From Defluviitaleaceae bacterium (GTDB taxonomy: Bacteria > Bacillota > Clostridia > Lachnospirales > WQUN01): a stretch of 64,000 nucleotides of DNA. Positions 19,585 to 26,777 of this stretch are shown here, one piece after another (positions within the stretch are counted from its first letter, which is position 1; each line of letters begins with the position of its first letter). The DNA is taken from the NCBI GenBank assembly GCA_009779755.1, contig WRDO01000014.1, forward strand, positions 1-64,000, written 5' to 3'. A model generated the notes under the pieces. The model was given only the letters and a program-made list of their open reading frames with translations, was not told where the DNA came from and ran no database searches. The translations under genes and the position numbers were made by a program.

Positions 19585-20720
19585 GTTTTCGCCCTCTCGA
19601 CTACCTTTACCCGTGCCGCGCCGTCCGCCCAATACAGGGTAAGGCCGTCGCCTTCCCGTAAAGACTCCGCACGGGTTACGGCTTCGTTCCCCTCATTCTT
19701 AACGAAGGCGAAACCCCGGGCGAAAGCGGCGTAGGGGGATACTTTTTCCAATAAAACCTCACGGTGCGCCAAACCCTGCTGCTCATGGGCGAGGCGCGTT
19801 TGCATCAAGCGGTTAAGGTTTTGCAACAGGGACTTCGCACGGGTATGGCGTATTATTATGTTTTCACGTATGGCTTGGTGTAAATGGGCGGCCATGTCCC
19901 TAATCATCGCCCGCGTTACGTCATAACCGTACACGGCCATTTGCGCCGCCGCGGTCGGCGTCGCGGCACGGGCATCGGCGGCAAAATCCGTAACCGTAAA
20001 GTCCGTTTCGTGACCCACGGCGGAAATGATCGGTATGGCCGATCCCGCCACGGCACGGGCGGTAACTTCCTCGTTAAACGCCCATAAGTCCTCCGTACTG
20101 CCTCCGCCGCGCCCTACGATGATCACGTCGGCTCCACCCCACGCGTTGGCTTCCCGTATCGCGCGGGCGATATCCGCCGCGGCGTTTTCCCCCTGAACCA
20201 ACGCGGGGACGATGACGATCCTTACAGACGGATTCCGTTCCCGCGCCGTTTTGATGATATCCCGCACCGCCGCCCCCGTGGGGGATGTAATAACGGCGAC
20301 GCACCGCGCGTAAGCGGGTAGCGGGCGCTTGCGGCTTTCGTCGAACAAGCCCTCCGCTTGCAGCTTCTCGCACATTTGTGTGTAGGCCAAATGCAACCCG
20401 CCCACCCCTGCAGGTTCGAGGTATTCCGCGTACAGTTGGTACTGCCCCGTCTTTTCATACAGCGACAACCGCCCGAACGCGATGACCTTCATACCGTTCC
20501 TTGGGGCAAATACAAGCGTTTCCGTATGGCCTTTGAACATAACGGCGGGAAGTACGGACGCCGCGTCCTTCAGCGAAAAATACAAATGCCCGGAGGAATG
20601 GGCGTTGAAGTTGGAAACCTCACCCTCGATGAAAATCCCCGCCAACAACGCGTCGGCCTCCAGCAACCGTTTGGCATACCGATTTACCTGACCGACGGTA
20701 AATACCTGCCTATTTTTCAC
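19581..20720 (-). CDS. xseA: Exodeoxyribonuclease VII large subunit
   Basis: The 379-residue protein starts with an OB-fold domain (FTVGQVNRYAKRLLEAD, IFIEGEVSNFNAHSSGHLYF) and continues with the catalytic core holding TSPTGAAVRDI, VGRGGGSTEDLWAFN and SAVGHETDFTVTDFAAD. It is a little shorter than the usual 400-450 because the C-terminal coiled-coil part is reduced. The start codon overlaps the end of nusB by 11 bases. Confidence 0.95.
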   Translation of the reverse strand: MKNRQVFTVGQVNRYAKRLLEADALLAGIFIEGEVSNFNAHSSGHLYFSLKDAASVLPAVMFKGHTETLVFAPRNGMKVIAFGRLSLYEKTGQYQLYAEYLEPAGVGGLHLAYTQMCEKLQAEGLFDESRKRPLPAYARCVAVITSPTGAAVRDIIKTARERNPSVRIVIVPALVQGENAAADIARAIREANAWGGADVIIVGRGGGSTEDLWAFNEEVTARAVAGSAIPIISAVGHETDFTVTDFAADARAATPTAAAQMAVYGYDVTRAMIRDMAAHLHQAIRENIIIRHTRAKSLLQNLNRLMQTRLAHEQQGLAHREVLLEKVSPYAAFARGFAFVKNEGNEAVTRAESLREGDGLTLYWADGAARVKVVERAKT

Positions 20721-21147
20721 GGGTTATCTCTCTCGAAACGTTACCCAGCACCCCATTGATAAAGGCCGGGGATTCGTCCGTCCCGTATTCCTTGGCCAGC
20801 TCCACGGCTTCGTTTACGGCGACCCCGAGCGGTACGTCCGTTTCACACAACATCTCATAAATGGCCAAGCGCATGATCGCCAAATCCACGCGGTTGAGCC
20901 TGGCGATCGTCCATTCTTGCAAAAAGTTTTCGATTACCCCGTCCAACTGCGTAAGCCTGTCCAAGGTACCCGTCACCGCACGCAACACATATTCCGCGTC
21001 CCGCCCGCGGGGCCGTTCGTCGTTTTCCCCCAAGCCATCGTAATAATGCGCCGTGGAAGCGGCTAACGTACGCGCGTCCCACGTATCATGGTACGGGAAC
21101 TGGAATATCAGATGAAAGGCGTGCCGACGGGCTTCCCTGCGGGTCAT
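20710..21147 (-). CDS. nusB: Transcription antitermination factor NusB
   Basis: The 145-residue all-helical RNA-binding protein joins NusE (S10) in rRNA antitermination complexes. It starts with MTRREARRHAFHLIFQ and ends with GTDESPAFINGVLGNVSREI, both typical. It overlaps the stop of the Asp23 gene (ATGA) and the start of xseA, as in many Clostridia. Confidence 0.95.
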   Translation of the reverse strand: MTRREARRHAFHLIFQFPYHDTWDARTLAASTAHYYDGLGENDERPRGRDAEYVLRAVTGTLDRLTQLDGVIENFLQEWTIARLNRVDLAIMRLAIYEMLCETDVPLGVAVNEAVELAKEYGTDESPAFINGVLGNVSREITREK

Positions 21148-21455
21148 GCCACCACGTGCACGTTTACGTCGGTTACGTTTAAGCCGGTCATGGTTTCGAT
21201 GGCGCCCTTGACCCGCTGCTGCACCTCACGGCTCACTTCCTGCAGCTTCTTACCCGCTTTTACCGTCAGGGCGATACCCAACGACACGCTTTGCTCCGTT
21301 ACGGCGACGGTTACGCCTTTGGCCCGTTGCTTGCGCCCTTGCCCGGCCAAACCCGCGACACCGTCGGCCTCCAGCGCCGCCGTACCCGCGATGACCGCCA
21401 ACACTTCATCCGCGATGCGGACCACACCCGCGCGTTCCGATTTTATTTCCGTCAT
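21144..21455 (-). CDS. Asp23/Gls24 family envelope stress response protein
   Basis: I chose the ATG at 21455, preceded by GAAAGGAAG, giving 103 residues. The protein has the family pattern: IADEVLAVIAGTAALEADGVAGLAG, then VSLGIALTVKAGKKLQEVSREVQQRVKGAIETMTGL. Asp23-like proteins sit under the membrane and affect envelope stress in Gram-positive bacteria. It is the first gene of the nusB-to-recN operon, the standard location in this phylum. Confidence 0.9.
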   Translation of the reverse strand: MTEIKSERAGVVRIADEVLAVIAGTAALEADGVAGLAGQGRKQRAKGVTVAVTEQSVSLGIALTVKAGKKLQEVSREVQQRVKGAIETMTGLNVTDVNVHVVA

Positions 21456-21488
21456 GCTTATACTTCCTTTCAAAGATAAATCGCCCGA

Positions 21489-21494
21489 ATTATA
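21489..21494 (-). promoter_or_regulatory. Probable -10 of the asp23-nusB-recN operon
   Basis: A consensus TATAAT on the minus strand lies 34 bases before the Asp23 start codon. No good -35 hexamer stands at 16-18 bases, so the promoter may be weak or activator-dependent. Confidence 0.35.
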
Positions 21495-21523
21495 ACAAAA
21501 CCCATACGGTTTTGCTATAGTGC

Positions 21524-21556
21524 AAACATTTATGGGTTATAACCGCATAAATGTTT
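21524..21556. promoter_or_regulatory. 33-bp palindrome between the asp23 operon and the AAA ATPase gene
   Basis: Perfect 11-bp arms AAACATTTATG (21524-21534) and CATAAATGTTT (21546-21556) flank GGTTATAACC, which is itself a palindrome. It lies between two divergent genes, upstream of the probable asp23 -10, where a dimeric regulator could act on both sides. It has no T-run, so it is unlikely to be a terminator. Confidence 0.45.
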
Positions 21557-21605
21557 ACGAATAGTGATATTTGTGGGATACTGTAGCAAAAGGATGGCGA
21601 TTGAC

Positions 21606-22805
21606 ATGATTTATCGGCCTGTATATATCGAAAAAATTTTACCCTATATCGACGCGCCGTTTGTTAAGGTGCTGAGCGGCGTACGCCGTTCGGGCAAATC
21701 CACGATTATGAAAATGATCGCGGAAAAAATCAAAGGACGCGGCGTCCCGTCACAAAATATTATTGAATATAACCTCGATTCCATGCAATACGAGGACATA
21801 AAGGACGCGAAGCGGTTCTATGAAGATGTAAAGAAACGGCTTGCACCGAGCGGCAGGACATATATCTTTTTGGATGAAATCCAAGAAGTAAACGATTGGG
21901 AAAAGGCCGTCAACTCGTTTATGACGGATTTTGACGTGGATATCTACGTGACGGGTTCGAATTCACGTATGTTATCCCACGAGATTTCGACCTATCTGAC
22001 GGGCCGTTATATATCCCTCCGAATCTTTCCGCTTTCCTTTGCGGAGTACCTTATGTTCAACAAGTCGGAGGCATCATATGACGCGTTCTTCCGTTTCCTG
22101 CGTTTCGGCGGCTTTCCCGCGATTCATTTACGTGAATACGAGCAAGAGGAAGCGTACGCAATCGTTCGGGACATCTACCATTCCATTATCTTTACCGATA
22201 TCGTAAAGCGCAGCCAAATCCGTAAGACGGATCAACTGGAACGTATCGTCCGCTTCGTATTCGACAATATCGGAAGGACTTTTTCCGCCGCTTCCATCGC
22301 AAAATACCTTAAGAACGAACGGCGTGCGATCGATAACGAAACCGTATACGACTATCTGTCCAAGCTGGAAAACGCGTTTATCGTCCATCGATGCTCCCGT
22401 TACGACATAAACGGAAAGGAACTGCTAAAAACGCAGGAAAAGTTTTATGTAAGCGACGCGGCATTGCGATACAGCGTGCTGGGTTACGCACCGGACAGCA
22501 TCGCCGCTATGTTGGAAAACGTCGTTTACCTCGAGTTGTTGCGGCGCGGTTACGACGTTTATATCGGGAAAATCGGCAACGCCGAAATCGATTTCGTCGC
22601 AACCAAGCAAGGGAATAAAATCTATATCCAAATCACGCAACGCATCGACCATCCCGAAACGTTGGAGCGTGAATACGGGCGTTTACTCGGCATCACCGAT
22701 AATTACCCCAAATACGTATTGCGTACGGATCCGTTTACGGACGGTAACCATAAAGGTATCAAAACAATGCATGTCGCGGATTTTTTACTGAGCGGGGATT
22801 ATTAG
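21606..22805 (+). CDS. AAA ATPase with DUF4143 domain
   Basis: From the ATG at 21606 (AAAGGA upstream) the protein has about 399 residues. Walker A is SGVRRSGKST near residue 24; Walker B is YIFLDEIQEV near 82. The C-terminal DUF4143 domain contains LENVVYLELLRRGYDVYIG and EIDFVAT, a nuclease-like (PD-(D/E)xK) core pattern. Such proteins are very common in anaerobes and their function is not settled. It is a single gene, convergent with tgt (4-base overlap) and preceded by the palindrome. Confidence 0.88.
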   Translation: MIYRPVYIEKILPYIDAPFVKVLSGVRRSGKSTIMKMIAEKIKGRGVPSQNIIEYNLDSMQYEDIKDAKRFYEDVKKRLAPSGRTYIFLDEIQEVNDWEKAVNSFMTDFDVDIYVTGSNSRMLSHEISTYLTGRYISLRIFPLSFAEYLMFNKSEASYDAFFRFLRFGGFPAIHLREYEQEEAYAIVRDIYHSIIFTDIVKRSQIRKTDQLERIVRFVFDNIGRTFSAASIAKYLKNERRAIDNETVYDYLSKLENAFIVHRCSRYDINGKELLKTQEKFYVSDAALRYSVLGYAPDSIAAMLENVVYLELLRRGYDVYIGKIGNAEIDFVATKQGNKIYIQITQRIDHPETLEREYGRLLGITDNYPKYVLRTDPFTDGNHKGIKTMHVADFLLSGDY

Positions 22806-23926
22806 CCCCCGCTCCGCCAAGCCTCCATACGGTCCTTCTTGAATACGTCATACGTCCCTGCTTCGATCGCGTTACGTACGTCCCGCATCAAATTATTGTA
22901 GAAATACAGGTTATGCATGACCGCCAAACGCATGGCGAGCATTTCCTTGGCCTTAAAGAGGTGGCGCATATAGGCGCGGCTGTGCGTACGGCATACCTTG
23001 CATCCGCAAAGCGGATCGATGGGAATATCCGCACGCTCGTGCCGTGCGTTAAAGAGGTTCAACTTACCTTGCGAAGTATATACATGCCCGTGCCGCCCGT
23101 TGCGCGCGGGGAGCACGCAATCAAAGAAGTCCACGCCGCGGTCGATGGCTTCCAGCAAATTCTCGGGCGTGCCGACACCCATCAGATATGTGGGCTTATC
23201 CCGCGGAAGGTGCGGCACGACTTCCTCCAACACACGGTACATTTCCTCATGGCTTTCGCCCACGGCAAGGCCGCCGATGGCATAACCCGGCAAATCAAAC
23301 CCCGCGATTCGTTTGGCGTGTTCGATACGTAAATCGCCGTATACCCCGCCCTGATTGATACCGAAGAGGAACGCCGGGCTTGTCGGGCTCGCAACGCGGA
23401 TCGCTTCGATACGGTCCTTGCAACGCGCCAACCAACGCGTGGTACGTTCCATCGAATCCTTCATATATTCCCGCGTGGCGGGGTGCGGCGGGCATTCATC
23501 AAAAGCCATCGCGATCGTCGTACCCAGCGCGGCTTGTATGTCCATGCTTTCCTCCGGCCCCATAAAAATACGCCGCCCGTCGATATGGGAGGCGAAAGTG
23601 ACCCCTTCTTCCTTGATCCTGCGCAATTTGCTCAGCGAATATACTTGAAACCCACCCGAATCGGTAAGTACGGGGCCGTCCCAACCCATAAACCGACGCA
23701 ACCCGCCCAGATCACGCACAACCACCTCACCCGGGCGCAAATGTAAATGGTATGTATTACACAACGCCAATTGGCAACCCGCTTCACGCAAATCATCCGC
23801 ATCCAATGCCCCCTTGATGGCGGCGGCGGTGGCTACGTTCATGAATACGGGCGTTTGTACCGTACCGTGAGGGGTTAAAAAAACCGCGCGCTTGGCGCGG
23901 TTTTGGGCGGCTAGGAGGGTGTACAT
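22802..23926 (-). CDS. tgt: tRNA-guanine transglycosylase (queuine/preQ1)
   Basis: Tgt swaps guanine-34 of GUN-anticodon tRNAs for preQ1. The 374-residue enzyme has the active-site DSGGFQVYSL and DCVLPAR segments and the zinc site CGCKVCRTHSRAYMRHL with the later histidine. The length is normal. queA, secA/yajC or ruvB, its frequent neighbours, are absent here; instead a higBA-like pair ends 7 bases upstream, so tgt may be read from the pilus directon or from a promoter inside it. Confidence 0.95.
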   Translation of the reverse strand: MYTLLAAQNRAKRAVFLTPHGTVQTPVFMNVATAAAIKGALDADDLREAGCQLALCNTYHLHLRPGEVVVRDLGGLRRFMGWDGPVLTDSGGFQVYSLSKLRRIKEEGVTFASHIDGRRIFMGPEESMDIQAALGTTIAMAFDECPPHPATREYMKDSMERTTRWLARCKDRIEAIRVASPTSPAFLFGINQGGVYGDLRIEHAKRIAGFDLPGYAIGGLAVGESHEEMYRVLEEVVPHLPRDKPTYLMGVGTPENLLEAIDRGVDFFDCVLPARNGRHGHVYTSQGKLNLFNARHERADIPIDPLCGCKVCRTHSRAYMRHLFKAKEMLAMRLAVMHNLYFYNNLMRDVRNAIEAGTYDVFKKDRMEAWRSGG

Positions 23927-23933
23927 GAAAATA

Positions 23934-24149
23934 TTATGCTTCCAGCAATTCGTTTATATAAGATACAACTTTTCTTTTTTTTGCTTCCGGCAACCCATAA
24001 AATTTATGCCACATTAATTGATTGTTTTCTATTTCATCATCCGATGTTTCTATTTTATGCAAACGTAATTCAATGTTTCCTTTTTCAAATTCTTCGATTT
24101 CATGTAATCCCTGCATAATATCATCAAAAACTACATTTGAATCTTTCAT
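23934..24149 (-). CDS. Putative antitoxin of the HigBA-like pair, without helix-turn-helix
   Basis: The 71-residue acidic protein follows the toxin gene with a TAATG overlap. Its first 35 residues (DDIMQGLHEIEEFEKGNIELRLHKIE) resemble the N-terminus of HigA-2 type antitoxins. The DNA-binding domain expected next is missing; a short basic tail (PEAKKRKVVSYINELLEA) replaces it. It may be a truncated antitoxin that still neutralises the toxin but cannot repress its own operon. Low GC, unlike tgt next door. Confidence 0.5.
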   Translation of the reverse strand: MKDSNVVFDDIMQGLHEIEEFEKGNIELRLHKIETSDDEIENNQLMWHKFYGLPEAKKRKVVSYINELLEA

Positions 24150-24490
24150 TATTTAATCACCCTTTCATTTTTTAATCGTATTATCATTTCTTTAATAATC
24201 CCTTTTTCTTGGTTAGTTAAATTATCTTTCTTCGATTTAGGATAACAAGTGATTAAATATATACGTTCCATTTTTATAAAATCGATGTGTATAATCCTTA
24301 TGCCGCCGCTTTTTCCTGTATTGGGTAACGACCATCGAAGTTTTTTTGCACCACCGGTACCCTGTATTATATCACCGTTACCGGGATTATTAATTAAATA
24401 ATTTTCCAGTTTTCGCAAATCATCATCATCTAAACCCATTTCCAGCCAACGTTTATCAAAAATTTTTGTTACTATAAATTCGCGCGACAT
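24149..24490 (-). CDS. RelE/HigB-2 family mRNA interferase toxin
   Basis: The 113-residue protein matches the HigB-2 type of RelE toxins: IQGTGGAKKLRWSLPNTGKS, GGIRIIHI, YLITCYPKSKKDNLTNQE and a Lys/Arg-rich end. Such toxins cut mRNA on the ribosome. It lies just after the minor pilin genes and before its small partner (toxin first, antitoxin second, as in higBA). Confidence 0.75.
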   Translation of the reverse strand: MSREFIVTKIFDKRWLEMGLDDDDLRKLENYLINNPGNGDIIQGTGGAKKLRWSLPNTGKSGGIRIIHIDFIKMERIYLITCYPKSKKDNLTNQEKGIIKEMIIRLKNERVIK

Positions 24491-24557
24491 TCAGTCATAC
24501 CGTTCCGTAATATTTATTATTTTAGGCATTCCACGGATCATTTTTATGGATGTGTGT

Positions 24558-25049
24558 TTACGGCGTTGGCATAAGCCCTACCGGGCGGGCTGTGTAGGTA
24601 CGTTCACGTTTCCAGCCGTCAGTGATATGTTCGATAACGAAGGTTACGCTGATTAATCCCGGACTATCCTCGTCCCAATAAAATTCATCAATTCGTATAT
24701 TTCGGTAAAATCCCCTATCCAATACGTATAAAGGGTTAGGATTATCTCTATCCGGTGACGTATCCCGCATGAGGAATCCTTCAAATTCATCATAATAGAT
24801 GGGTGACGGCGTATGGATCGACATTTTATCCGTATCTATCCTTATCGCATTATTAATATCCGCCAACACATGCATGGCGAGGTTATCCATGAGGGTATTG
24901 GCTTCGGCGAAATTGTTTGCCCGCCGGAATGCGTTTAGCATAGGCGCAAATGCCGACGTTGCGGCGGCCATGATAATGGAAAATACCAACATCGCCACGA
25001 TGAGCTCCATCAGAGTTACGCCTTTGGTGTTTAATGTGCGCTTTATCAT
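24558..25049 (-). CDS. Minor prepilin-like protein (PilW/GspJ-type)
   Basis: The 163-residue protein has a class III leader ending at G10, then VTLMELIVAMLVFSIIMAAA, with Glu at +5 and a hydrophobic helix (about 11-33). The globular part contains ITDGWKRERTYTARP near the end, as in GspJ/PilW-like proteins. It is the third of three overlapping minor prepilin genes; its ATG overlaps the stop of the second (ATGA). These proteins normally start pilus assembly and sit at the tip. Confidence 0.8.
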   Translation of the reverse strand: MIKRTLNTKGVTLMELIVAMLVFSIIMAAATSAFAPMLNAFRRANNFAEANTLMDNLAMHVLADINNAIRIDTDKMSIHTPSPIYYDEFEGFLMRDTSPDRDNPNPLYVLDRGFYRNIRIDEFYWDEDSPGLISVTFVIEHITDGWKRERTYTARPVGLMPTP

Positions 25050-25387
25050 GGAGAAGTCTCGAAGGCGACAAAATTGCCCGATTCAACTATATTAATATGA
25101 TGCGGAATCACACCGTTATTTAATGGCGGATCGTCCTCCGGGGTTGTATTATCGCGGATTTCATAATTAAATTCCCACGCAATGTTTAGTAAGGTTGGCG
25201 GACTTGAAAACGCTTCATTCGCTTGTTCCTGCCTGTTATGCGCTTGTTGAAATGACGTCCCTGTTATACGTAGAGACAATTGGATCATCATGGTGACGGC
25301 CGCGATAAGGATCGAAAAGATAAGAATACTAATTATACCCTCCAAAAGACTTTCACCGCGGGTGCTTGCTAACGTCTTACGAATCAC
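25046..25387 (-). CDS. Minor prepilin-like protein (PilV/GspI-type)
   Basis: The 113-residue protein has a leader ending at G11, then ESLLEGIISILIFSILIAAV, with Glu at +5 followed by a hydrophobic helix. It is short, with a small globular part. The start overlaps the end of the PilX-like gene by 11 bases, and its own end overlaps the PilW-like start. The GESLLEGIISI form is typical of PilV/GspI-like pilins in Gram-positive type IV pilus loci. Confidence 0.75.
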   Translation of the reverse strand: MIRKTLASTRGESLLEGIISILIFSILIAAVTMMIQLSLRITGTSFQQAHNRQEQANEAFSSPPTLLNIAWEFNYEIRDNTTPEDDPPLNNGVIPHHINIVESGNFVAFETSP

Positions 25388-26081
25388 GGTTAATCACCGT
25401 CCAATCATTAAAAACAATGGGGAACATGTTCAATAGGGGCGCATAACTCAGCCCGATATACCCTAAAGCCGGATTTTCCTTAAATCCAACATTGAGCATT
25501 CTGTAGGTTGTGGTCGTTTCCCGTATATTCCCGTTTACCTGCATGACTTGGTTAACGATTATATCGACGCTCGCAATCGCTTCGGTATATACGGTACGAA
25601 TCCATTGTGGGAGATCGTCCGGGTCGGAGGGATCGGGAACCCACGTAGGATCAAGTTCACTTTCCCCCGCGTTGATAAAATGCACGTTCCATCTTTCCAC
25701 CGTTATGGTATTGGTAAACGTGACATTATTGGCATTGAGCCATGCGGGGCGATCGCTTTCCGGAATATCGGCGAAGTCGGCCGTGATTTCTACCACCCAA
25801 TCATTCGCGGTATCTATGCCCCCCGGGTTACCGAGTATGCGCAGATTATATAAATGGTCAAACAATTCCTTTTTTATTTCATCCCCGTTTTGCAATACAT
25901 CAAACATCACACGTTCCATGCTACTTACGAGCAGGTTGAAGCGGTTGCGTTCTTCCTGTTGCAGCACCGCGCGATGGCTAAGCCCCGCCGCGGTGAGCGC
26001 GGAGATACCCAACGCCATCAACAGGAGCATAATCGCGAGGACGAAGAGGAGGGAAATGCCTTTGCAATTTATCTTATCCAT
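25377..26081 (-). CDS. PilX/GspK-like minor prepilin lacking Glu5
   Basis: The 234-residue protein starts MDKINCKG, then ISLLFVLAIMLLLMALG. If cut after G8, residue +5 is Phe, not Glu. Loss of Glu5 is the hallmark of GspK, the tip-most pseudopilin, and PilX-like proteins of this size carry a similar N-terminus. It is the first of the three minor pilin genes and overlaps the end of the vapC gene by 13 bases with no clear ribosome binding site, so it is probably translated by coupling. Confidence 0.72.
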   Translation of the reverse strand: MDKINCKGISLLFVLAIMLLLMALGISALTAAGLSHRAVLQQEERNRFNLLVSSMERVMFDVLQNGDEIKKELFDHLYNLRILGNPGGIDTANDWVVEITADFADIPESDRPAWLNANNVTFTNTITVERWNVHFINAGESELDPTWVPDPSDPDDLPQWIRTVYTEAIASVDIIVNQVMQVNGNIRETTTTYRMLNVGFKENPALGYIGLSYAPLLNMFPIVFNDWTVINRDS

Positions 26082-26485
26082 AAAAATCGTATGGGTTCAT
26101 TGTTTTCAACTATATTAAATTCATGATGGTCTGATGTGAGAAGGATTCCTTTTATAACCTTCGCTTGCGCCAATGCGATTGAATCAGCCAATGAAATCTT
26201 ATATATTGCTTTTAAACGTCCTGCTTCACGAAACAGTTCGTTGGATACATCGGTAATTATTTCTATCTTTAACGCTTTAACGCTGTCAATCATTTTATTG
26301 GCGGCTTTTTCCCCATGGAAACGGTAATCTTGGTAATAAACTTCCAACAGGTTTATTGTATTAATGACAAGTTTTGCTTCACCGGTAATAACCTTCTCGT
26401 AAACTTCAACTACCTTATCCGCGCCGTCTTCGTTTGAAAGTACGGCAATCAATGCACATGCATCAAGTACATAAATGTCATTCAC
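26069..26485 (-). CDS. vapC: VapC-type PIN-domain ribonuclease toxin
   Basis: The 138-residue PIN protein has the acidic cluster needed for metal binding: D8 in YVLDACALIAVL, Glu in NLLEVYYQD, and Asp in LADSIALAQA and LTSDHHEF. It cleaves RNA. The ATG overlaps the stop of the antitoxin gene (ATGA), so it is a complete vapBC module placed between the giant prepilin and the minor prepilins. All catalytic residues are present. Confidence 0.88.
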   Translation of the reverse strand: MNDIYVLDACALIAVLSNEDGADKVVEVYEKVITGEAKLVINTINLLEVYYQDYRFHGEKAANKMIDSVKALKIEIITDVSNELFREAGRLKAIYKISLADSIALAQAKVIKGILLTSDHHEFNIVENNEPIRFLWIR

Positions 26486-26712
26486 CGTTCCAACTCCCTA
26501 TCGATGCGTTTTTGTTTAAGGTAATTTTCAACGGTAAGTTTTCCGTCCGAATACATCCCCAAAATGGGTAAAATATTATTTTTTTTCACCTTTGCTTCGA
26601 TGGGAATTAAACGGATTTCGCCATGTTCTCTCCGAACCTTAACTTTTTCTGTGTTTATTAGCTTCAACAAAGGTTCGGGTAATATTTTCACTTGCAAAAT
26701 CATTTCTGACAT
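26482..26712 (-). CDS. vapB: VapB-like antitoxin
   Basis: The 76-residue protein directly precedes vapC, with an AGGAGG 8 bases before its ATG. The N-terminal half (LQVKILPEPLLKLINTEKVKVRREHGEIRLIP) suits an AbrB-type swapped-hairpin DNA-binding domain, and the basic C-terminal helix (LTVENYLKQKRIDRELER) would wrap the toxin. The assignment rests on size and position as much as on sequence. Confidence 0.7.
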   Translation of the reverse strand: MSEMILQVKILPEPLLKLINTEKVKVRREHGEIRLIPIEAKVKKNNILPILGMYSDGKLTVENYLKQKRIDRELER

Positions 26713-26777
26713 GGTTGTACCTCCTCGTATAATGATGACGGAGCGATCAAATCTTACGTGTGTTATTATACCGGTTT

